Shown: one piece after another, positions 41,178 to 46,969 of the stretch
Numbering within the stretch: the stretch's first letter is position 1
Layout of the letters: the number at the start of each line of letters is the position of its first letter
DNA from: Flavobacteriaceae bacterium
GTDB taxonomy: Bacteria > Bacteroidota > Bacteroidia > Flavobacteriales > Flavobacteriaceae
Direction: 5' to 3'
DNA length: 46,969 nt
Assembly (NCBI GenBank): GCA_002862805.1
Contig: PKEA01000008.1
Location: 1-46,969 of the forward strand
Notes under the pieces: model-generated
The model's input: the letters and a program-made list of their open reading frames with translations, nothing else
The model's database searches: none
What the model was told of the DNA's origin: nothing
Made by a program: the position numbers and the translations under genes

Positions 41178-42485
41178 ATGAACGTTTTAAGTTTAATTAT
41201 AAAAAGAGAATTCATAGCGAAAGTTCGTAATAAGTCTTTTATTGTAATGACTTTTTTAGGACCACTTTTGTTTGTTGGAATGTCCTTTTTAATTGGATAT
41301 TTATCTAACATGAATAAAGATTCAATTACAGAAATTGCTATTCATGATGAAAGCGGATTATTAAAAAATAATTTCAAAAACACTAAGCATACGCATTATA
41401 TCGATTTATCTGTAATGCCAATAAATGTTGCAAAAGATACGGCTAACAATAATTATGAAGGTTTGCTTTTTATTCCAAAAGTAGATTCATTACAATTATT
41501 ATTAGATAAAGTGGAATATATTTCAGAAGATAGTCCAAGCTTAGAATTTATTTCTAAAGTTGAAAAAGTTGTCGATTCTACTTTAACTTCTGAACGACTA
41601 AAAACATTAGGTTTTGATGCTGATAAAATTGATAAAGCCAAAGCCGATTCTACTTTAAAATTATCAAAATTTTCTGGAGGCGAAAGTCTAAAAGGATTAA
41701 ACGAAATTAAAGTTGGTATTGGTGGAATGTTTGGTTACTTAATCATGATGTTTATTATCATTTATGGTAATATGGTTATGCGAAGTGTAATTGAAGAGAA
41801 AACCAATCGTATTATAGAAATTATTATTTCATCGGTTAAACCTTTTCAGTTAATGATGGGGAAAATTATTGGAACTTCATTGGCTGGAATATTGCAATTT
41901 GCAATTTGGGCAATTGTAGGAACCGTTTTGTTTTTTGTAGCGCAATCTTTCTTTGGAATACAAATGGGCGCAAGTAGTAGTATAACTCCTGAAATGATGG
42001 AAGCTGCTCAATCAACTGAAGCAATTTCTAAAATTCAATTGTATTTTAATGAAATTTGGAATTTACCATTAGGAACATTAGTAGCTTGTTTTGTAATTTA
42101 TTTCATTGGAGGTTATTTCTTGTATAGTTCATTTTATGCTGCTATTGGAGCAGCAGTTGATTCTGAAACTGACTCTCAACAATTTATGTTGCCTGTAATT
42201 ATGCCATTAATGCTTGGTGTATATGTAGGTTTCTTTACAGTAATTAATGATCCACACGGAACAGTAGCAACAGTGTTTTCTATAATTCCATTAACATCAC
42301 CAATTGTAATGTTAATGCGTATTCCTTTTGGAGTGCCTTTGTGGCAATTAATACTTTCTATCGTTTTATTGTTTGGAACGTTTATCTTTGTAGTATGGTT
42401 TGCTGCAAAAATTTACCGTGTTGGTATTTTAATGTATGGAAAAAAACCTACATGGAAAGAATTGTATAAATGGTTAAAGTATTAA
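41178..42485 (+). CDS. ABC exporter membrane subunit (NatB type)
   Basis: ABC-2 permease. First helix at residues ~20-42 (SFIVMTFLGPLLFVGMSFLI), a large extracytoplasmic domain (~45-175) with repeated KVDSLQLLLDKVEYI-type segments, then five helices in the last half: GGMFGYLIMMFIIIYGNMVM, LAGILQFAIWAIVGTVLFFV, LVACFVIYFIGGYFLYSSFY, VIMPLMLGVYVGFFTVI and LWQLILSIVLLFGTFIFVVW. EEKTNRIIEIIISSVKPFQL is the coupling-helix signature of NatB/YhaP-type permeases. Forms the exporter with the ATPase just upstream, and ends 3 bases before the MscS gene. Confidence 0.9.
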   Translation: MNVLSLIIKREFIAKVRNKSFIVMTFLGPLLFVGMSFLIGYLSNMNKDSITEIAIHDESGLLKNNFKNTKHTHYIDLSVMPINVAKDTANNNYEGLLFIPKVDSLQLLLDKVEYISEDSPSLEFISKVEKVVDSTLTSERLKTLGFDADKIDKAKADSTLKLSKFSGGESLKGLNEIKVGIGGMFGYLIMMFIIIYGNMVMRSVIEEKTNRIIEIIISSVKPFQLMMGKIIGTSLAGILQFAIWAIVGTVLFFVAQSFFGIQMGASSSITPEMMEAAQSTEAISKIQLYFNEIWNLPLGTLVACFVIYFIGGYFLYSSFYAAIGAAVDSETDSQQFMLPVIMPLMLGVYVGFFTVINDPHGTVATVFSIIPLTSPIVMLMRIPFGVPLWQLILSIVLLFGTFIFVVWFAAKIYRVGILMYGKKPTWKELYKWLKY

Positions 42486-42488
42486 AAT

Positions 42489-43319
42489 ATGATTGAGACA
42501 ATAAAAGAGTTATTAAATTACAAACTAATTGATACAGATAATGTTGATATTAGAGTGAGTACTTTTGTTATACTCTTTTTGGTTTTAATTATTACAGCAG
42601 CATTGCTACGGTTTATTAGAGTTGTTGCTACGAGAAAATTGCCTTTAGAAGATAAAAATAAGTTTATTAGCTTTTTTCAATTTGTACGATATATTGTTTT
42701 TGCGTTTGCAATTGTAATTACTCTACATTCTACTGGTGTAAATATGAGTTTCTTGCTTACCGCTTCTGCTGCATTATTAGTGGGTTTAGGTTTTGCTTTG
42801 CAACAATTATTTCAAGATATTATTTCAGGCATATTAATGATTATTGATCAATCAATGCATGTAGGTGATATTGTAGAAGTAGACGGAAGAGTTGGAAAAG
42901 TTTTAGAAATTAAGCTAAGAACAACTAGAGTAGTTACTCGCAATAATAGAGTTATGGTTATCCCAAACCATAAATTTATGTTAGATACATTATTCAATTG
43001 GACACAAAATAGTTTTACAAATAGAGAACAAGTAAATGTTGGAGTAGCTTACGGAAGTGATGTTCAATTAGTAAAACAAATTTTGTTAAGATGTGCAGAA
43101 GAAGCTCCAGATGTGCTTCAAGAACCTAAACCAATAGTTTTATTTGAAGATTTTGCAGATTCATCTTTAAACTTTTCATTGTATTTTTATGTTCATGATG
43201 GAATGAATAGTCCAGGAATTCAAAGTGATTTAAGGTTTAGAATTGATGCAGCATTTAGAGCAAATAGAGTTTCTATTCCATTTCCACAAAGAGATATTCA
43301 TGTTATTACAAAGGCATAG
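42489..43319 (+). CDS. Small-conductance mechanosensitive channel (MscS family)
   Basis: Tension-gated channel protecting against osmotic downshock. Three N-terminal helices: TFVILFLVLIITAALLRFIR (~26-44), FVRYIVFAFAIVITLHSTGV and the pore helix SFLLTASAALLVGLGFALQQ with the Gly/Ala-rich pattern, followed by LFQDIISGILMIIDQSMHVG, the beta domain VEVDGRVGKVLEIKLRTTRV and VMVIPNHKFM. Then the alpha-beta C-terminal domain to 276. It starts 3 bases after the ABC permease, so the three genes probably share one transcript. Confidence 0.92.
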   Translation: MIETIKELLNYKLIDTDNVDIRVSTFVILFLVLIITAALLRFIRVVATRKLPLEDKNKFISFFQFVRYIVFAFAIVITLHSTGVNMSFLLTASAALLVGLGFALQQLFQDIISGILMIIDQSMHVGDIVEVDGRVGKVLEIKLRTTRVVTRNNRVMVIPNHKFMLDTLFNWTQNSFTNREQVNVGVAYGSDVQLVKQILLRCAEEAPDVLQEPKPIVLFEDFADSSLNFSLYFYVHDGMNSPGIQSDLRFRIDAAFRANRVSIPFPQRDIHVITKA

Positions 43320-43352
43320 TTTTTGTAATTTATAAAAAATAAAAATTTTAGA

Positions 43353-44516
43353 ATGCCAAAAATATTAGTAATTGAAGACGAAGCAGCAATTAGAAGAGTT
43401 TTAACAAAAATTCTATCTGAAGAAAATGATACCTATCAAGTTGATGAAGCAGAAGACGGTTTGCAAGGAATTGAAAAAATCAAAAATGAAGATTATGATT
43501 TAGTACTTTGCGACATTAAAATGCCAAAAATGGATGGAGTAGAAGTATTAGAAGCTGCTAGAAAAATAAAACCAGAAACTCCAATCGTTATGATTTCTGG
43601 TCATGGCGATTTAGAAACAGCTGTAAATACCATGCGTTTAGGAGCTTTTGATTATATTTCTAAACCACCAGATTTGAACAGGTTATTAAACACAGTTCGA
43701 AATGCTTTGGATAAAAAACAATTAGTAATTGAAAATAAAAATCTAAAGAAAAAAGTCAGTAAAAATTATCGAATGATTGGGGATAGTGAAGCTATTAATC
43801 ATATTAAAACAATGATTGATAAAGTTGCCCCAACAGACGCCAGGGTTTTAATTACCGGACCTAATGGAACAGGTAAAGAGCTAGTAGCACATCAATTACA
43901 TGAAAAAAGTGACCGTAGTGCAAATCCTTTAATCGAAGTAAATTGTGCCGCAATTCCATCTGAATTAATTGAGAGCGAATTATTTGGTCATGTTAAAGGT
44001 GCTTTTACATCGGCAATAAAAGATAGAGCAGGTAAGTTTGAAGCAGCACATAAAGGAACTATTTTCTTAGATGAAATTGGCGACATGAGTTTGCCAGCGC
44101 AAGCAAAAGTACTTCGTGCTTTACAAGAAAATTTAATTCAACGTGTTGGTGCAGATAAAGATATCAAAGTAGATGTTCGTGTTATTGCAGCTACAAATAA
44201 GGACTTAAAAAAAGAAATAGAAGAAGGTCGTTTTCGCGAAGATTTATACCATCGTTTGGCAGTAATTTTAATAAAAGTTCCTGCTTTAAATGATCGTAGA
44301 GAAGATATTCCAGTGTTAATTGAACATTTTACAACTAAAATTGCGGAAGAGCAAGGAGTGGTTGAAAAAGTCTTTTCTAAAAAGGCAGTTCAATTATTGC
44401 AAGAATACGATTGGACAGGAAATATCCGTGAATTAAGAAATGTAATTGAGCGTTTAATTATTCTTGGTGGAACCGAAATTTCGGAACAAGATGTAAAATT
44501 ATTCGCAAGTAAATAA
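43353..44516 (+). CDS. Response regulator with sigma-54-type AAA+ domain, no HTH
   Basis: Receiver domain: IEDEAA acidic pocket, phospho-acceptor D54 in LVLCDIKMPKMDG, ISGHGDLETAVNTMRLGAFD, ISKPPDLN. AAA+ domain (~140-370): ITGPNGTGKELVAHQLH Walker A, ELFGHVKGAFTSAIKDRAGK, GTIFLDEIGDMSLPAQAKVL Walker B, DVRVIAATNKDLKKEIEEGR and REDLYHRLAVILIKVPAL, WTGNIRELRNVIERLII. Two oddities: the sigma-54 contact loop is GAFTSA (216-221), not GAFTGA, and the protein ends ~18 residues after NIRELRNVIERL, so the usual Fis-type DNA-binding domain is missing (387 residues, not ~460). May act without specific DNA or on another partner. Confidence 0.92.
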   Translation: MPKILVIEDEAAIRRVLTKILSEENDTYQVDEAEDGLQGIEKIKNEDYDLVLCDIKMPKMDGVEVLEAARKIKPETPIVMISGHGDLETAVNTMRLGAFDYISKPPDLNRLLNTVRNALDKKQLVIENKNLKKKVSKNYRMIGDSEAINHIKTMIDKVAPTDARVLITGPNGTGKELVAHQLHEKSDRSANPLIEVNCAAIPSELIESELFGHVKGAFTSAIKDRAGKFEAAHKGTIFLDEIGDMSLPAQAKVLRALQENLIQRVGADKDIKVDVRVIAATNKDLKKEIEEGRFREDLYHRLAVILIKVPALNDRREDIPVLIEHFTTKIAEEQGVVEKVFSKKAVQLLQEYDWTGNIRELRNVIERLIILGGTEISEQDVKLFASK

Positions 44517-44557
44517 ATTAGCTTAAAGTTTATTGCTTAAAGCATACAGTGTTAAAA

Positions 44558-45190
44558 ATGAAATTAAAAAAAATAAACGAAGACTTACAAAAGGGGTTAA
44601 TCTTACATGGATTAACAGAAGCAAATGAGCTGCAAAGAGATTCTTTTTCTACTATAAAAAGTGGAGTAGACTGTATTATTCAATCTGAAAGAAAATCTGG
44701 TAAAACAACAACAATTGTAATCAATGTATTACAAAAGTTAAAAAGCGAAGGCGAAGAATCGCCAAGAGCGCTAATTTATGTTCAGGACAAAGAACAAGTA
44801 TTAGAAATGGTGCGTTTGTTTGACCAATTAGGAAAATTCAACAACCTAAGCGCTTATGGTGTTCATGAAAAAAGTGATTTAGACGATGATAAAAATCAAA
44901 TTTCAATGGGTGTCGATGTGTTAATTGGTACTCCAAATAAATTAAATATGTTGTTTTCTACGGCTGGTTTTAATGTAAACCGACTTTTAATGGTTATTGT
45001 AGATGATGCGGATATTTTATTAAAAAACAGATATGATAGTGTTATTCTTAGAATGTCTGAAAGTATTGGTAAAGCACAACGAATTTTCTTTTGTAATGAA
45101 ATTACTGATAAAGTAGAGTTCCTTTCAGAAAAAATAATGATTGAGCCTCTTTTTTTAGAAATTGAAAAAGATGAAGAAATTGAAGATTAG
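44558..45190 (+). CDS. Degenerate single-RecA-domain DEAD-box-like protein
   Basis: Resembles the N-terminal half of DEAD-box helicases: Q-motif-like LILHGLTEANELQRDSFSTI, a weakened P-loop QSERKSGKTTTIVI (usually A-x-T-G-S-G-K-T), LIYVQDKEQVLEMVRLFDQL, GVDVLIGTPNKLNML for motif Ib, and VIVDDADILL where DEAD is expected. The SAT motif region reads FFCNEIT. There is no second RecA domain, so it cannot be a helicase by itself. The ATG at 44558 is preferred over a GTG at 44549. The next gene (DUF2007) starts 20 bases later. Confidence 0.8.
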   Translation: MKLKKINEDLQKGLILHGLTEANELQRDSFSTIKSGVDCIIQSERKSGKTTTIVINVLQKLKSEGEESPRALIYVQDKEQVLEMVRLFDQLGKFNNLSAYGVHEKSDLDDDKNQISMGVDVLIGTPNKLNMLFSTAGFNVNRLLMVIVDDADILLKNRYDSVILRMSESIGKAQRIFFCNEITDKVEFLSEKIMIEPLFLEIEKDEEIED

Positions 45191-45210
45191 TTAATAAAAA
45201 AAATAGAAAT

Positions 45211-45429
45211 ATGGCAGTAGTAAAGATTTTTTCGGGAAGTGAAATTTTAGCAATTGGATTGCAACAAAAATTAGCGGAAATAGACATTTTTCCAGTTGTA
45301 AAAAACAATATGCAAGCTGCTAGAACAGCAGGTTTTGGAAACACAGGCTTAGCAGTTGAGTTATTTATTGAAGAGCGTGAGTTGCCTTTAGCAGAACAAG
45401 TTATTGAAGATTATAAAATGAGTCTTTAA
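45211..45429 (+). CDS. DUF2007 small protein
   Basis: 72 residues of the DUF2007 (putative signal-transducing, GlnB-like ferredoxin fold) family: VKIFSGSEILAIGLQQKLAE (strand-helix), IDIFPVVKNNMQAARTAGFG, and VELFIEERELPLAEQVIEDY, which are the three conserved blocks. No catalytic residue is known in the family. Probably co-transcribed with the preceding helicase-like gene; followed by a strong terminator. Confidence 0.88.
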   Translation: MAVVKIFSGSEILAIGLQQKLAEIDIFPVVKNNMQAARTAGFGNTGLAVELFIEERELPLAEQVIEDYKMSL

Positions 45430-45440
45430 AACATAAAACA

Positions 45441-45468
45441 AAAGCCCTGAAATTTCAGGGCTTTTTTT
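45441..45468. terminator. Bidirectional terminator after the DUF2007 gene
   Basis: Perfect palindrome AAAGCCCTGAAA/TTTCAGGGCTTT followed by more T's. Lies between convergent genes and may serve both. Confidence 0.88.
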
Positions 45469-45488
45469 ATAAAATGTATTTTTTAGTT

Positions 45489-46112
45489 TTATTCAAAAAG
45501 AACAGAACCTTTAATATCTACAAGCTCCCAAGTTTTACTTACGCCATCTTTACCTTTGTGTAGATCAAAACAAGCTTCGTTAATTGCAGCAATTGCTTTT
45601 TCTCCACCAAATTCTACTAAATTAAGTGTAGAAGTTAAAGTAAATAATTTATTTTCATAAGTATATTCTGTTGCAATTTCTTTTGTTACATCATTCATTG
45701 TAAGAGTCATGTAACATTTTCCTTCTCTAAAGTTAAGTATTCCAGATAATAATTCTGTGTTTTTTAATGCACCAAAAAATATAGTTTTTAATTTTGAATC
45801 TCTATCATCATTATCTGTAAACAAGCTACTTACAGGAATTGTAAATGCAGCACCTTCTAAAACTTCTTCGGGTGTTTCACCTGTTTTAGTATCTTTTAAT
45901 TCAATCGATTTAAAACTTCCTGCAACAGCAACTTTTTCTGTTGTTTTAAAACCAGTCCAATTTACTTTTGTAGAATCGGTAATAATTGTTAAACCTGTAA
46001 CCTCTGGAGTTGGTTCAACAACTACTTCAGTTTGTTCTTCTTTTTTACAGCTAGTAGTAAAAAGTACTACTGCAAATGCAAATACTGCTATTTTTTTCAT
46101 TTTGTTTTTCAT
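45489..46112 (-). CDS. Second YceI-like lipoprotein
   Basis: Lipobox LFTTSC (Cys ~22) with KKEEQTE after it, then a Val/Glu/Pro linker. TIITDSTKVNWTGFKTTEKV is the family's first strand, with VAGSFKSIELKDTKTG, FTIPVSSLFTDNDDRDSKLK and the corresponding helix FFGALKNTELLSGILNF. YceI's usual H-L-K/H-F motif is changed here to DSKLKTIFFGALKN, so ligand binding may differ from the first YceI protein in this window, which keeps the standard signature. ATGs at codons 1 and 5 are both possible starts. Opposite to its neighbours and preceded by its own promoter. Confidence 0.82.
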   Translation of the reverse strand: MKNKMKKIAVFAFAVVLFTTSCKKEEQTEVVVEPTPEVTGLTIITDSTKVNWTGFKTTEKVAVAGSFKSIELKDTKTGETPEEVLEGAAFTIPVSSLFTDNDDRDSKLKTIFFGALKNTELLSGILNFREGKCYMTLTMNDVTKEIATEYTYENKLFTLTSTLNLVEFGGEKAIAAINEACFDLHKGKDGVSKTWELVDIKGSVLFE

Positions 46113-46125
46113 TTTTAAATTTAAT

Positions 46126-46156
46126 CAAAGATAAGAAGATATTTGAATGCAAGCAA
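46126..46156 (-). promoter_or_regulatory. Promoter of the second YceI gene
   Basis: On the minus strand TTG (46156-46154), 20 bases, TATCTTTG (46133-46126), 13 bases before the upstream ATG of the YceI gene. Confidence 0.65.
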
Positions 46157-46197
46157 TTAACATAAGTTAAATCAATGTAAAGTAGTTTATTTTGCAA

Positions 46198-46227
46198 TTG
46201 CTTCATTTCGAAATTAAACTATCTTTG
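46198..46227 (+). promoter_or_regulatory. Promoter of the ABC-F gene
   Basis: TTG (46198-46200), 19 bases, TATCTTTG (46220-46227): exact consensus match, 64 bases before the ABC-F ATG. The leader between them contains a repeated ACTTTTAAC / GACTTTTAACC motif. Confidence 0.75.
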
Positions 46228-46291
46228 CAGCTTCAAAATTAATAGTTAATTGTCTTTTGACTTTTAACTTTAGACTTTTAACCTTTTTATA

Positions 46292-46969
46292 ATGATTACA
46301 GTAAACGATATTGCAGTAGAATTTGGTGGAACTACACTTTTTAGTGAAGTAACTTTTGCCATTAATGAAAATGATAAAATTGCCTTAATGGGTAAAAATG
46401 GAGCAGGTAAATCTACGCTGCTTAAAATTGTTGCAGGTCAAAATAAACCCACTCGTGGAAATATTTCGGCACCAAAAGAAGCTGTAATTGCTTATTTGCC
46501 TCAGCATTTGTTGGCAAATGATGATTGTACGGTTATGGAAGAAACTTCAAAAGCTTTTGCTGAAGTTCTAGACATGAAAAAGGAAATTGATGAAATTAAC
46601 GAACAATTAACGATTCGTACCGATTATGAAAGTGATGCATACATGAAATTGATTGAGCGCGTTTCTGAACTTTCTGAAAAATACTATGCTATTGAAGAAG
46701 TTAACTATGAAGCAGAAGTTGAAAAAGTATTAAAAGGCTTAGGTTTTGAACGTAAAGATTTGAGTCGTTCTACAAGTGAGTTTTCTGGAGGTTGGAGAAT
46801 GCGAATTGAATTGGCAAAAATCTTATTAAAGAAACCCGATTTAATTTTATTAGATGAGCCAACCAATCACTTGGATATGGACAGTATTCAATGGTTAGAA
46901 GATTTCTTAGTTAATCAAGCCAAAGCGGTTATGGTAATTTCGCACGATAGAGCATTTGTAGATAATATT
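46292..46969 (+). CDS. ABC-F family ATPase, 5' part only
   Basis: Soluble twin-ABC protein that acts at the ribosome (EttA/Uup type) rather than in transport. ITVNDIAVEFGGTTLFSEVT is the typical start; Walker A is LMGKNGAGKSTLLKIVAG, the signature FSGGWRMRIELAKILLKKPD and Walker B LILLDEPTNHLDMDSIQWLE are complete, with H-loop VISHDRAF at the window edge. The first ABC domain holds an inserted helical arm of about 80 residues (ETSKAFAEVLDMKKEIDEIN), as seen in Uup and YbiT. The linker and second domain are beyond the window. There is no membrane segment. Confidence 0.93.
   Translation, partial: MITVNDIAVEFGGTTLFSEVTFAINENDKIALMGKNGAGKSTLLKIVAGQNKPTRGNISAPKEAVIAYLPQHLLANDDCTVMEETSKAFAEVLDMKKEIDEINEQLTIRTDYESDAYMKLIERVSELSEKYYAIEEVNYEAEVEKVLKGLGFERKDLSRSTSEFSGGWRMRIELAKILLKKPDLILLDEPTNHLDMDSIQWLEDFLVNQAKAVMVISHDRAFVDNI

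Noticed and set aside
46228..46291. ACTTTTAAC-type repeated motif in the ABC-F leader as a regulatory attenuator
   Set aside because: Short, imperfect, A+T-rich and without a hairpin or leader peptide; could be chance.

Overview
The window looks like a chromosomal segment of a low-G+C Bacteroidota of the family Flavobacteriaceae, most likely Flavobacterium or a close relative. Support: the coding sequence is very A+T-rich; several promoters fit the Bacteroidota pattern TTG-N19-21-TAnnTTTG (at tRNA-Pro, grpE, the last ABC-F gene and a YceI gene); Shine-Dalgarno sequences are scarce; lipoproteins carry C-S-S-D-D-E or C-N-S-D-D-D N-termini like flavobacterial surface-export signals; and typical flavobacterial families are present (DUF5683, WbqC, PspC/DUF2807 'head GIN', DUF4870, split methylmalonyl-CoA mutase). 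No insertion sequence, prophage, CRISPR array or rRNA operon was seen.

Layout. 1-5840 (+): end of a TPR protein, ribH, a small membrane protein, mutL, two tandem rhomboid proteases and an endonuclease/exonuclease/phosphatase protein, tightly packed. 5833-11574 (-): parA-parB-DUF5683-dapB-lepB, then a four-helix-bundle ORF and a WbqC gene. 11675-15359: a nucleosidase-like gene (+), a GC-rich hairpin repeat and terminator, a 36-residue Lys-rich protein, and a umuC-umuD-aminotransferase unit (-). 15425-20390 (-): udk, an FtsB-like septum protein, both methylmalonyl-CoA mutase subunits and a small secreted protein. 20472-20625: tRNA-Pro(TGG) with promoter and terminator.

20739-30191 (+) is the accessory part: a TPR-LytS-type sensor kinase and LytTR response regulator, a 21-bp-spaced direct repeat that could be the regulator's binding site, two predicted surface lipoproteins (DNRLRE and DUF1566), then eight small genes for secreted, lipo- or membrane proteins of unknown function, one of them frameshifted. 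30358-38179: trxB, then a minus-strand envelope module (DUF4870 gene broken by an in-frame TGA, PadR repressor, PspC protein, two DUF2807 proteins, a possible 24-residue hydrophobic peptide), DUF4442 and TIGR01777 genes, and a YceI lipoprotein. 38296-46969: grpE-dnaJ, an ABC exporter pair, an MscS channel, a sigma-54-activator-like regulator without a DNA-binding domain, a one-domain degenerate DEAD-box protein, DUF2007, a second YceI lipoprotein, and the start of an ABC-F ATPase.

The most promising leads are (i) the LytTR two-component locus with its candidate operator and surface lipoproteins, followed by the cluster of unknown exported proteins; (ii) the PadR/PspC/DUF2807 module with candidate palindromic operators, a TGA-interrupted DUF4870 gene and a tiny hydrophobic ORF; and (iii) core proteins with unusual motif losses: MutL without its endonuclease motif, DnaJ with two of four zinc motifs, and a sigma-54 activator with GAFTSA and no HTH. 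These calls come from reading alone; no database search was run.
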